From: Prevotella sp. | Lineage (GTDB): Bacteria > Bacteroidota > Bacteroidia > Bacteroidales > Bacteroidaceae | Length of the DNA stretch: 64,000 nucleotides | Direction of reading: 5' to 3' | NCBI GenBank assembly: GCA_017619275.1 | Contig: JAFZSR010000016.1 | Coordinates: 16,307 to 80,306, forward strand | Shown here: positions 15,897-23,931 of the stretch, piece by piece | How positions within the stretch are numbered: position 1 is the first letter of the stretch | How the letters are laid out: each line of letters begins with the position of its first letter | The notes under the pieces: generated by a model | Seen by the model: the letters and a program-made list of their open reading frames with translations, nothing else | Database searches by the model: none | What the model was told of the DNA's origin: nothing | Program-made: the position numbers and the translations under genes

Positions 15897-16970
15897 ATGA
15901 AGCAAAGGCAGCACATTCTTGTCATTCGTTTTTCTGCCCTGGGCGATGTAGCCATGGTGGTTCCTATTGTCTATTCCCTGGCCATGCAGTATCCCGATGT
16001 GCGCATCACCGTGCTCAGCCGTCCCTTTGCCCGTCAGTTTTTCTATGACCTGGCTCCCAACGTGAATTTCATGGCTGCCGACCTGAAGGGCGAATACCAT
16101 GGCGTGCGCGGGCTGAACACCCTCTATCGTCGGTTGGTGGCCAAGCAGTTCACCCATGTTGCCGACCTTCACAGCGTGTTGCGCTCCGAGTTCCTGCGTC
16201 TGCGTTTCAATATGGGTCGTTTCCGTGTGGAGCATATCAAGAAGCACCGCCGTCAGCGCCGCCAGCTGGTGTCGCGCAGTGCCCAGGACAGGGGCCCCCT
16301 GCCCACATCGTTCGAGAACTACCTCGACGTCTTCCGTCGACTGGGTTTCCCCATCGAGAAACCCACATTCACCTCGCTCTTCCCACCCGAGGGTGGCAAC
16401 CTCAACCTGCTGCCCGCCGCCATAGGCCCCAAGCGCTCGTGGGAGCACTGGATAGGCATCGCCCCCTTTGCCGCTCACAAAGGAAAGGTCTATCCCCCCG
16501 AGCAGATGCAGCAGGTCATCGCCCTGCTATGTCAGCAGCATCCCCGCTGCCGCATCTTCTTCTTTGGTCGGGGACGTCAGGAGAGCCGTTACTTCCCCCT
16601 TTGGACCCAACAGATGCCCCAGTGCATCGAGGTGGGACCACATTTGGAGACGATGCATCAGGAGCTGATTCTGATGAGTCACCTCGACGTGATGCTGTCG
16701 ATGGACTCGGCCAACCAGCATCTGGCGTCGCTCACTGCTACGCCCGTGGTCAGCATCTGGGGAGCCACGCATCCCCATGCCGGCTTCATGGGATGGCAGC
16801 AAGACCCTGCCAATGCCATCGGCATCGACATGCCCTGCCGCCCCTGCAGCATCTATGGACAGAAACCCTGTCGCCGAGGCGACTACGCCTGTCTGACAGG
16901 CATCACCCCCGATATGATAGTAGAGAGAATCAACAGAGTATTAACCCCAAAACCAGACCAAAGCTCATGA
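15897..16970 (+). CDS. Glycosyltransferase family 9 (heptosyltransferase-like)
   Basis: 357 residues with a GT-B fold signature of ADP-heptose:LPS heptosyltransferases: [23 protein letters not shown] at the N-terminus, [13 protein letters not shown] in the first domain, and in the second domain [38 protein letters not shown] and [13 protein letters not shown] for sugar-nucleotide binding. A Cys-rich segment ([23 protein letters not shown]) near the end is typical of the family. It is expected at the cytoplasmic face, adding a heptose or similar sugar to the lipid A core. Its stop overlaps the rubredoxin start (ATGA at 16967). Confidence 0.92.
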   Translation: MKQRQHILVIRFSALGDVAMVVPIVYSLAMQYPDVRITVLSRPFARQFFYDLAPNVNFMAADLKGEYHGVRGLNTLYRRLVAKQFTHVADLHSVLRSEFLRLRFNMGRFRVEHIKKHRRQRRQLVSRSAQDRGPLPTSFENYLDVFRRLGFPIEKPTFTSLFPPEGGNLNLLPAAIGPKRSWEHWIGIAPFAAHKGKVYPPEQMQQVIALLCQQHPRCRIFFFGRGRQESRYFPLWTQQMPQCIEVGPHLETMHQELILMSHLDVMLSMDSANQHLASLTATPVVSIWGATHPHAGFMGWQQDPANAIGIDMPCRPCSIYGQKPCRRGDYACLTGITPDMIVERINRVLTPKPDQSS

Positions 16971-17128
16971 AAAAGTATGTGTGCGACGTGTGCGGATACG
17001 TCTACGACCCCGAAGCTGGCGACCCCGACAGCGGCATCGCCCCCGGCACCCCCTTCGAAGACATTCCTGCCGACTGGGTATGCCCCATCTGCGGCGTGAC
17101 GAAGGACGAATTCTCGCCCGAAGAGTAA
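16967..17128 (+). CDS. Rubredoxin
   Basis: A 53-residue classic rubredoxin with the two iron-binding knuckles CDVCG (residues ~6-10) and CPICG (~39-43) and the usual [24 protein letters not shown] between them. It carries one Fe on four cysteines and transfers single electrons in the cytoplasm, in anaerobes often to rubrerythrin-type peroxide reductases; a rubrerythrin gene is present at 29878. It overlaps the GT9 gene by 4 bases and ends at a strong bidirectional terminator. Confidence 0.96.
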   Translation: MKKYVCDVCGYVYDPEAGDPDSGIAPGTPFEDIPADWVCPICGVTKDEFSPEE

Positions 17129-17130
17129 AA

Positions 17131-17171
17131 AACAACGCTCCCGACCTCTTGCCAAGGCCGGGAGCGTTGTT
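17131..17171. terminator. Bidirectional terminator between rubredoxin and the 7TM-HD gene
   Basis: A perfect 13-bp stem (17131-17143 with 17159-17171) with A-rich and T-rich flanks, placed between two convergent stop codons. Confidence 0.88.
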
Positions 17172-17176
17172 TCTGC

Positions 17177-19222
17177 TCACTTCTTTTCCTCTGGGTAGCT
17201 GATGCGGGTGTGGTAGATGGTCTTCAGCTTTTCTATGAGCACGGTCTTGGCATACTGGATGTCGCGGAAGGTGATGGGGCACTCGCGGAAGTAGCCTTCC
17301 TGCACCTGCGAGTCGATGATGCGGTCGACGAGCGAGCGAATCGACTGCTCGGTATAGTCGGGCAGCGAGCGCGAGGCGGCTTCCACGGCGTCGGCCATCA
17401 TCAGGATGGCCTGCTCTTTGGTGAAGGGGTTGGGGCCGGGATAGGTGAAGAGCAGGTCGTCCACAGGCTCGTCGGGGTGCTCGTTCTTGTATTTGATGTA
17501 GAAGTACTTGGCTTTTCCCTGCCCATGATGGGTGGCGATGAGGTCGCGTATCTGTCGCGGCAGGTGGTGCTTGTCGGCCAGTCGCATGCCCTCAGTGACG
17601 TGGCTGATGATGGCCTGTGCGCTCTCTATATAAGAGAGGTGTTCGTGAGGCGAGATGCCGCCCGACTGGTTCTCGGTGTAGTAGATGGGATTTTGCATCT
17701 TGCCGATGTCGTGGTAGAGGGCGCCCGTGCGCACCAGCTGGGCGTTGGCGTCAATCTTGCGGGCCACCTCGGCGGCCAGGTTGCCCACTTGTATGCAATG
17801 GTTGAAGGTGCCTGGTGCCTCCTCGCTCAGGCGGCGCAGCAAGTCTTTGTTGGTGTTCGACAGCTCCACCAGCGTGATGTCGCTCACGAAGCCAAACGTC
17901 TTCTCAATCAGATAGAGCAAGGGGTAGCCGCAGAAGACGATGAGGCCGCAGATGATGAGATAGGTGTAGTCGCTGATGTCGAAGGTGGTGACATTGCCTC
18001 GGCGGATGAGGTAGAGGGCAAAGTGCGTGGCCATGGCGGTGATCACGAAGATGGCAGCCGTCCAGAACAGCTGCGAGCGGCTGCTTAGCTCGCGCAGCGA
18101 GAAGATGACGGCCATGCCGCCCACCGTCTCCACGGCGATGAACTCCAATGGCAGCTGCAACATGCTGGCTACGATAAGGAGTACGGTGATATGGGCCATG
18201 AAGGCTGTGCGCGAATCCATAAACACGCGCACAAAGATGGGCACGAGGGCAAAGGGGATGATGTAGACGTGGAGCATGGAGTGGCCCACGAGCAGCGAGG
18301 CCAGCAGGGTGAAGATGATGATGAGGGCATAGAGCATACCTGCCGACCGCAGGTTGCTGAAGTAGTCCTTGCGGTACATGCCCAGAAAGACGGTGAAGGC
18401 CAGGACGAGGATGAAGACGTAGAGTGCCTTGCCCCCCAGGGTGAGACCGCTCTCGGCACTGCTGTGGCGCAGTTCGTTTTCCTGCTTGTACGACTGGAGC
18501 ACCTGGTAGGTTTCTTCGTCTACGATGTCGCCACGGCTGATAATCTTCTGTCCGCGCTGCACCACCTTGCTGCTGGGGGCTACGCTGCGCAGCAACTCTT
18601 CGCGCTCCGTCTGGCTGTGAATGCTGTCGTAAATGAGGTTGGGCACGATGAAGTCGTTCAGGTCGAGTGTGGGCAACGTCTCTTCATAGCGCCGCACCAT
18701 GGCGTCCTGCGTCAGTTCCTCGTAGGCTTGCTTGGCCGTCAACACCTGGCTGGCGGCCAGCGGGGCGAAGGTCTCGCCAGTGACCACCCAGATGGTTTTC
18801 GTGGTGTCGCCGCCTATCGGCTCCAGGGTGTCGATGATGCCCCGGCGGTAGAGGGCTGTCAGCCGGTTGGTGATGATGATTTTCAGTTCGCTGCTCAGCA
18901 GGGGCAGTGTGGTGCCAAAGCGCTGGCGGAGGAGGCTCACCTGTCGGTGCGACACGTCGTCGTTGAACTGGTAGTAGGGCTTGAAATCCTTCAGCACCTC
19001 CTGACGCTCCTTCTCGAGCGTGGCCTCGCTCTTGTAGACGGGGAAATCGAAGGTAGCCGTCAGGTCGGGATAGCGCCAGGGGGCCTCCTGCTCCACCTTG
19101 AAGTTGAAGCGGGCCTCGCGGGGCATGAACCACACCACGGCGGCCACGGTGACAAGGATGAAGGCGGCACGCACGGCCACGTCGCGCCACGTCAATTGGG
19201 TCTTAAGATTGAAGTTTATCAT
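17177..19222 (-). CDS. 7TM-HD domain c-di-AMP phosphodiesterase (PgpH family)
   Basis: 681 residues from ATG 19222 (MINFNLKTQLTW); a longer frame reaches the promoter and is not used. The layout is that of 7TMR-HD proteins: one N-terminal membrane helix (AAFILVTVAAVVWFM), a large extracytoplasmic region (~60-300), about seven membrane helices (~310-480), then a cytoplasmic HD domain with TFNHCIQVGNLAAEVARKI, the metal-binding ALYHDIGKMQNP, ISHVTEGMRLADKHHLP and IRDLIATHHGQGKAKYFY. The family hydrolyses c-di-AMP in Firmicutes; the same role is likely here. It faces gltX divergently, each gene with its own -7 box. Confidence 0.92.
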   Translation of the reverse strand: MINFNLKTQLTWRDVAVRAAFILVTVAAVVWFMPREARFNFKVEQEAPWRYPDLTATFDFPVYKSEATLEKERQEVLKDFKPYYQFNDDVSHRQVSLLRQRFGTTLPLLSSELKIIITNRLTALYRRGIIDTLEPIGGDTTKTIWVVTGETFAPLAASQVLTAKQAYEELTQDAMVRRYEETLPTLDLNDFIVPNLIYDSIHSQTEREELLRSVAPSSKVVQRGQKIISRGDIVDEETYQVLQSYKQENELRHSSAESGLTLGGKALYVFILVLAFTVFLGMYRKDYFSNLRSAGMLYALIIIFTLLASLLVGHSMLHVYIIPFALVPIFVRVFMDSRTAFMAHITVLLIVASMLQLPLEFIAVETVGGMAVIFSLRELSSRSQLFWTAAIFVITAMATHFALYLIRRGNVTTFDISDYTYLIICGLIVFCGYPLLYLIEKTFGFVSDITLVELSNTNKDLLRRLSEEAPGTFNHCIQVGNLAAEVARKIDANAQLVRTGALYHDIGKMQNPIYYTENQSGGISPHEHLSYIESAQAIISHVTEGMRLADKHHLPRQIRDLIATHHGQGKAKYFYIKYKNEHPDEPVDDLLFTYPGPNPFTKEQAILMMADAVEAASRSLPDYTEQSIRSLVDRIIDSQVQEGYFRECPITFRDIQYAKTVLIEKLKTIYHTRISYPEEKK

Positions 19223-19244
19223 GTTGTTTCCCTGTTTTATCGTG

Positions 19245-19252
19245 CAAAAATA
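19245..19252 (-). promoter_or_regulatory. -7 box TATTTTTG for the 7TM-HD gene
   Basis: It lies 22 bases before ATG 19222. Confidence 0.6.
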
Positions 19253-19316
19253 AACAATTTTGCCGTCTTTCCCCCAAAAAAGTGGAAGAAAATGCACGCA
19301 CTGTGTGATTTTTTTG

Positions 19317-19324
19317 TATCTTTG
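19317..19324 (+). promoter_or_regulatory. -7 box TATCTTTG for gltX
   Basis: It lies 28 bases before ATG 19353. Confidence 0.65.
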
Positions 19325-19352
19325 CAAAAAAATATAAAAATCTGAAAATAGA

Positions 19353-20894
19353 ATGGAAGAAAGAAGAGTGAGGGTGCGCTTTGCACCCAGTCCAACAGGA
19401 CCTCTGCATATCGGCGGCGTGCGCACCGCCTTGTATAATTATCTGTTTGCCCGCCAGCATGGCGGCGACCTGGTGTTCCGCATCGAGGACACCGATTCCA
19501 CACGCTTCGTGCCCGGTGCCGAGGCCTACATCATCGAGGCCTTCAAGTGGCTGGGCATCCAGTTCGACGAGGGCGTCAGCTTTGGTGGCGACTACGGACC
19601 CTATCGTCAGAGTGAGCGCCGCGACATCTACCGCAAGTATGTACAGGAACTGCTCGAAGAGGGGCGCGCCTACATCGCTTTCGACACACCCGAGGAGCTG
19701 GAGCAGGTGCGTAGCCGCATTCCCAACTTCCAATACGACAGCCGCACACGTCTGCACATGCGCAACTCGTTTACGCTGAAGGCCTCCGAGGTGGAGCGCC
19801 TGCTCAGTCAGGGCCATCAATACGTCGTCCGCTTCCGCGTGGACTCTGGCCAAGACGTGGTGGTCGACGACATGATTCGTGGCGAGGTGCACGTGAAGAG
19901 CGACATCCTCGACGACAAGGTGCTCTATAAGAGTGCCGACCAGCTGCCCACGTATCATCTGGCCAACATCGTCGACGACCATCTGATGAAGATTACCCAC
20001 GTCATCCGTGGCGAGGAGTGGCTGCCCAGTGCCCCGCTGCATGTGCTGCTCTACCAAGCCTTCGGATGGGAAGACTCCATGCCCCGCTTTGCCCATCTGC
20101 CGCTGCTGCTGAAGCCCGACGGCAAGGGAAAGCTGAGCAAGCGCGACGGCGACCGTCTAGGATTCCCCGTGTTCCCCCTCGACTGGCACGGAACCGACCG
20201 TCACACGGGCGAAGAGGTGTTCTGCAGCGGCTATCGCGAGCAGGGCTATTTCCCCGAGGCTGTCATCAACTTCCTCGCCCTGCTGGGCTGGAACCCAGGC
20301 GGCGAGCAGGAGATGTTCACACTCGACGAGCTGGTGCCGCTCTTCGACATCACGAAGTGCTCGAAGGCTGGCGCCAAGTTCGCTTACGAGAAGGGTATCT
20401 GGTTCAACCACGAGTATATTCTGAAGAAGAGTCCCGAAGAGATTGCTGCTCTGTGGGAGCCTGAATGTCGTAGCCACGGCGTGAAGGATAGCTTGGAGCG
20501 CATCACGCAGGTGGTGGCCATGATGAAGGACCGCGTCAACTTTGTCAAAGAGCTGTGGCCCTTGTGCTCTTTCTTCTTCGAGGCACCCACGGCCTACGAC
20601 GAGAAGACCGTTAAGAAGCGCTGGAAGGAAGATTCTGCTCAGCAGCTCACGGAGCTGTGCACTGTCCTTGAGGGCATCGACGATTTCTCCTTGGAGCATC
20701 AAGAGCAGATTGTCCACGCCTGGATTGAGCAAAAAGAATACAAGCTGGGCAACATCATGAACGCCTGGCGCCTGGCACTCGTCGGCGAGGGCAAAGGTCC
20801 CGGCATGTTCGACATCTCGGCCTTCCTGGGCAAAGAGGAAACCCTGCAGCGCACACGGCGCGCATGTGCTGCCTTGGGGAGTAAAGGGGAGTAA
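19353..20894 (+). CDS. gltX: Glutamyl-tRNA synthetase
   Basis: 513 residues, a normal bacterial GluRS. The class I signature is [21 protein letters not shown] at residue ~10, the KMSKS-type loop is [13 protein letters not shown] at ~258, and the zinc/acceptor region has [11 protein letters not shown]. The C-terminal anticodon-binding part is intact. The very last residues and the stop codon (SKGE-stop) are encoded by the first units of a tandem repeat beginning at 20876, so the repeat has replaced or abuts the natural C-terminus. waaA would be the next gene without the inserted S23 cassette. Confidence 0.97.
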   Translation: MEERRVRVRFAPSPTGPLHIGGVRTALYNYLFARQHGGDLVFRIEDTDSTRFVPGAEAYIIEAFKWLGIQFDEGVSFGGDYGPYRQSERRDIYRKYVQELLEEGRAYIAFDTPEELEQVRSRIPNFQYDSRTRLHMRNSFTLKASEVERLLSQGHQYVVRFRVDSGQDVVVDDMIRGEVHVKSDILDDKVLYKSADQLPTYHLANIVDDHLMKITHVIRGEEWLPSAPLHVLLYQAFGWEDSMPRFAHLPLLLKPDGKGKLSKRDGDRLGFPVFPLDWHGTDRHTGEEVFCSGYREQGYFPEAVINFLALLGWNPGGEQEMFTLDELVPLFDITKCSKAGAKFAYEKGIWFNHEYILKKSPEEIAALWEPECRSHGVKDSLERITQVVAMMKDRVNFVKELWPLCSFFFEAPTAYDEKTVKKRWKEDSAQQLTELCTVLEGIDDFSLEHQEQIVHAWIEQKEYKLGNIMNAWRLALVGEGKGPGMFDISAFLGKEETLQRTRRACAALGSKGE

Positions 20895-20949
20895 AGGGGA
20901 GTGAAAGGGGAGTGAAAGAGGAGTGAAAGAGGAGTGAAAGGGACGATAG
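20876..20949. repeat. Left inverted-repeat arm of the S23 cassette
   Basis: Six to seven units of GGGGAGTGAAA/GGGGAGTAAA (10-11 bases), ending GGGACGATAG. The reverse complement recurs at 21425-21488. Confidence 0.9.
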
Positions 20950-20974
20950 TTCTCTCGAACGGCGCATAAGGAAT

Positions 20975-21358
20975 ATGAAGCAAGCATTATACGGCTTTGA
21001 GAATGTTATTGCTTGGCAGAAGGCCCATGCATTCGTATTGAGTGTTTATAGGCTTACGCGCCACTTTCCTGATGAAGAGCGTTTCGGACTCACTTCTCAG
21101 TTCAGAAGAGCAGCAGTGTCAATAGAAGCCAACATCGCAGAAGGCTACAAAAAGTTGAGCAAGGCGGATAAGCTGCGATTCTTGAATATTTCGCAGGGTA
21201 GTTTAGAGGAATGCAGGAACTACGTCCTCCTTTCAAGAGATCTTGAATTCATTGATTTGGAGAATATCACGTTGTTATATCAGCAATTGGAACAAACAAG
21301 TTGGTTTTTGAACAAATACTGTCAAGGAATCATTAATAATAATGGAGTTAAGGATTGA
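20975..21358 (+). CDS. Four-helix-bundle protein, S23 / 23S rRNA intervening-sequence type
   Basis: 127 residues with the S23 family pattern: FENVIAWQKAHAFVLSVYRLT, FPDEERFGLTSQFRRAAVSIEANIAEGY, then RFLNISQGSLEECRNYVLLSRDL and a last helix. Related proteins are encoded inside 23S rRNA intervening sequences or near retroelements (Avd of DGRs), where they form pentameric barrels that bind nucleic acid. Here the gene is more AT-rich than gltX and waaA, and is enclosed by long inverted arms of tandem repeats, so it looks like a small mobile cassette inserted between two operon genes. Confidence 0.9.
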   Translation: MKQALYGFENVIAWQKAHAFVLSVYRLTRHFPDEERFGLTSQFRRAAVSIEANIAEGYKKLSKADKLRFLNISQGSLEECRNYVLLSRDLEFIDLENITLLYQQLEQTSWFLNKYCQGIINNNGVKD

Positions 21359-21424
21359 AACTATGAGGAGATTCGGAATGAATACCGATGCTGTGCCTCC
21401 TATGGCATTAAGGAAGATAAAAGG

Positions 21425-21488
21425 CTATTGTCCCTTTCACTCCCTCTTTCACTCCCCTTTCACTCCCCTTTCACTCCCCTTTTACTCC
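21425..21488. repeat. Right inverted-repeat arm of the S23 cassette
   Basis: CTATTGTCCC followed by units of TTTCACTCCCC, the reverse complement of the left arm down to the inner ends. It stops 12 bases before the waaA start. Confidence 0.9.
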
Positions 21489-21499
21489 ACAAAGATAAT

Positions 21500-22729
21500 A
21501 TGTACAACCTAATCATCTACGCATACCTGCTTGGCGTGGCCATCTACAGCCGCTTCAACGAGAAGGTGAGGAAGATGTGGCGCGGCGAGCGCGACGCCTT
21601 CCAGGTGCTCCGCGAGAAGGTGGAGCCGGAGGCACGCTACGTGTGGTTCCATGCTGCCTCGCTGGGAGAGTTCGAGCAGGGGCGCCCATTGATGGAACAG
21701 CTGCGCCGACAGCACCCCGAGCTGAAGATCCTGCTCACCTTCTTCTCGCCGTCGGGCTACGAGGTGCGCAAGAACTACGAGGGGGCCGACATCATCTGCT
21801 ATCTGCCGCTCGACACCATCCGCAACGCCCGTCGTTTCCTGCGGCTCATCCGTCCCGAGATGGCCTTCTTCATCAAGTATGAGTTCTGGTATAACTATCT
21901 GCATATCCTGAAGCATCGCGGCGTGCCCACCTTCAGCGTGAGCAGCATCTTCCGCGAAGGACAGGTGTTCTTCCGCTGGTATGGCCGCCAGTATGGCCAT
22001 GTGCTGAAGTGCTTCACTCATTTCTTTGTGCAAAACGAAAAAAGCCGCGAGCTGCTCCACGGCATCGGCATCGACTGCGTCAGCGTGGTGGGCGACACCC
22101 GCTTCGACCGCGTGATGCAGATTAAGGAGGTGGCCAAGCAATTGCCGGTGGTAGATCAGTTCGTGGCGAAGGATGGCCCAAAAGTCTTTGTCGCTGGCAG
22201 CAGCTGGCCGCCCGACGAGGAAATCTTTATCCGCTATTTCCACAAACATCCCGAGTGGAAGCTCATCATCGCCCCGCATGTCATCGATGAAGACCACCTG
22301 CAGCAAATAGAGCAACAGTTAGCGGGGTGGAATGTCGTGCGCTATTCCAAATCATCCCATTCGACCGATTCCCCCCATTCCGCCCTTATCATCGACTGCT
22401 TCGGTCTGCTCAGCAGCATCTACCACTATGCCACGGTATGCTACGTGGGTGGCGGCTTCGGTGTGGGCATCCACAACACGCTGGAGGCTGCCGTGTGGGG
22501 GCATCCCGTCATCTTCGGCCCCGAGAACCAGAAGTTCCAGGAGGCACAAGGACTGAAAGCCTGTGGAGGCGGATTAGAGATACAAGGCTATGACAACTTT
22601 GAGCGGCTGATGGACAGCTTCGAGGCCAACCCCGCCAAGCTGGAAGTGGCGGGCAAACAGGCTGGCGACTACGTGTTGAGCCTGACGGGTGCCACAAGGA
22701 AGATTCTCGATGCCGTCGACTTCAAATGA
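21500..22729 (+). CDS. waaA: 3-deoxy-D-manno-octulosonic acid (Kdo) transferase
   Basis: 409 residues from ATG 21500 (MYNLIIYAYLLGVAIYSRF); an upstream TTG frame is the translated repeat arm and is rejected. Family features are the N-terminal anchor, RYVWFHAASLGEFEQGRPLMEQLR, ILLTFFSPSGYEVRK, YLPLDTIRNARRFLRLIRPEMAFFIKYEFWYNYL, GDTRFDRV, and in the second GT-B domain FVAGSSWPPDEEIF and CYVGGGFGVGIHNTLEAAVWGHPVIFGP. It transfers Kdo from CMP-Kdo to lipid IVA at the inner membrane. Confidence 0.95.
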   Translation: MYNLIIYAYLLGVAIYSRFNEKVRKMWRGERDAFQVLREKVEPEARYVWFHAASLGEFEQGRPLMEQLRRQHPELKILLTFFSPSGYEVRKNYEGADIICYLPLDTIRNARRFLRLIRPEMAFFIKYEFWYNYLHILKHRGVPTFSVSSIFREGQVFFRWYGRQYGHVLKCFTHFFVQNEKSRELLHGIGIDCVSVVGDTRFDRVMQIKEVAKQLPVVDQFVAKDGPKVFVAGSSWPPDEEIFIRYFHKHPEWKLIIAPHVIDEDHLQQIEQQLAGWNVVRYSKSSHSTDSPHSALIIDCFGLLSSIYHYATVCYVGGGFGVGIHNTLEAAVWGHPVIFGPENQKFQEAQGLKACGGGLEIQGYDNFERLMDSFEANPAKLEVAGKQAGDYVLSLTGATRKILDAVDFK

Positions 22730-22777
22730 TGTTCGCCGGGCAATAATGTAAACAACTATTGCGTTATAAGAAAAAGA

Positions 22778-23179
22778 ATGAAATTGACAAGCCGACAAAT
22801 CATAACCCTCTTGGGATGCATGGCGTTGCTGGCCGTGCTCATCGCCCTGCCGCTGGTGGGACTGATGAGCTATCGCTTTGGCCTTTCCGACGTGCTGCAC
22901 AAGATGCCTCGGCTGGTGAACAGCGACCTCACCCGCATCTTTGGCTATGTGCTGTTGGGGGGCATGGCCGTTGGGCCAGTGCTGTTGGGACTGCGTGGAG
23001 GCATCGTCGACCGCGCCACGCTCTTCGAGCGTATGTTGCCAGCTCTGTGCGCCTTGCTGCTGGTGCTGGCGTTGCTCATGAGCAGCAAGCCCGTGGCACC
23101 CGCCGTGGGCCTGTGGATTTACTTGGTCGTGGCGCTGCTGATGCCGGTGACGGTTCAGCTGACGTCAAATAAAAGATGA
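22778..23179 (+). CDS. Small four-helix membrane protein, unknown
   Basis: 133 residues with about four hydrophobic segments (~10-30, 49-68, 83-101, 107-125). The loop RGGIVDRATLFERM is the only notable hydrophilic stretch. I recognise no family. It follows waaA by 48 bases and precedes another four-helix protein of similar length and topology at 23227, with which it probably forms a pair. Confidence 0.7.
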   Translation: MKLTSRQIITLLGCMALLAVLIALPLVGLMSYRFGLSDVLHKMPRLVNSDLTRIFGYVLLGGMAVGPVLLGLRGGIVDRATLFERMLPALCALLLVLALLMSSKPVAPAVGLWIYLVVALLMPVTVQLTSNKR

Positions 23180-23226
23180 AAACCTTTTTTAATTCACTTA
23201 ATTATTAACACCTAAAATTATTTATT

Positions 23227-23664
23227 ATGGCAAACTTAACAAAAGAACAAGTGAAAATGTTCACATGGATTGGTAGCGCAGTGCTGATCTTCATCTGGCT
23301 TTTCATCCCCTCGATGAAAATGTCGTTCATGGGATTTGGTGATAGCTTCAACATGGTTAATGGACTGAGCGGACTCGGATTCCTCTACACCATTACCATC
23401 TTGCTGCTCTTCTTGTGCCCGCTTTATCTGCTGCTCTATAGCTTTAAGGATAAGATGGCAGCCCTGAAGCCCATCTTCGTGCTCGACCGCAAGGTAGCAG
23501 GCATCGTCCTTGCAGCTGTGGCAGTGGTTTTCATCCTTCTTCTCTTCATCGTGAAGCCCGATGGTGGCATTGGCGGTATTCCCCTCAGCCCCGCCTTTGG
23601 TGCTTGGCTCTACCTCATCATTGCCGCTGGCATTTGCTACCTCGGCATCGACGACAAGAAGTAA
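23227..23664 (+). CDS. Small four-helix membrane protein, unknown
   Basis: 145 residues, about four membrane helices (~12-30, 50-72, 90-108, 122-138). Lys- and Gly-rich loops (MKMSFMGFGDSFNMVNG; VKPDGGIGGIP) separate them. The ends of this protein and of the preceding one match in style (VGLWIYLVVALLMPV and FGAWLYLIIAAGICY), which suggests a distant duplication. Function unknown. A strong terminator follows. Confidence 0.75.
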   Translation: MANLTKEQVKMFTWIGSAVLIFIWLFIPSMKMSFMGFGDSFNMVNGLSGLGFLYTITILLLFLCPLYLLLYSFKDKMAALKPIFVLDRKVAGIVLAAVAVVFILLLFIVKPDGGIGGIPLSPAFGAWLYLIIAAGICYLGIDDKK

Positions 23665-23688
23665 CAGATTTACCATTTTGATGTGATG

Positions 23689-23721
23689 GGCGTTGACTCT
23701 CTTTAGCGGAAGGTCAACGCC
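23689..23721 (+). terminator. Terminator of the gltX-waaA side
   Basis: A perfect 9-bp stem (23689-23697 with 23713-23721) followed by TTTCTTGTTTTG. Confidence 0.85.
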
Positions 23722-23804
23722 TTTCTTGTTTTGACGCGCTTTTTCGTATATCCGTCACACGATTTGGATGCGCCGTCCCCAAATAGGGGCACCGCCCGAG
23801 AAAA

Positions 23805-23870
23805 AAGCGTTACCAAATTTCAAAAAGTCGTTAGTTTTTTGAAAAAAGTCGTTACCAAAATTTTTCTTCG
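23805..23870. repeat. Three units of a 21-bp-period A/T-rich repeat
   Basis: CGTTA occurs at 23808, 23829 and 23850 in the context AAAAAGTCGTTACCAAATTT. It is intergenic, between convergent genes. Confidence 0.75.
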
Positions 23871-23931
23871 CGAAACATTTTGATGAAAACGCGAATGTAC
23901 GTGAATGAAACGTGAATATTTTCTATATTCA

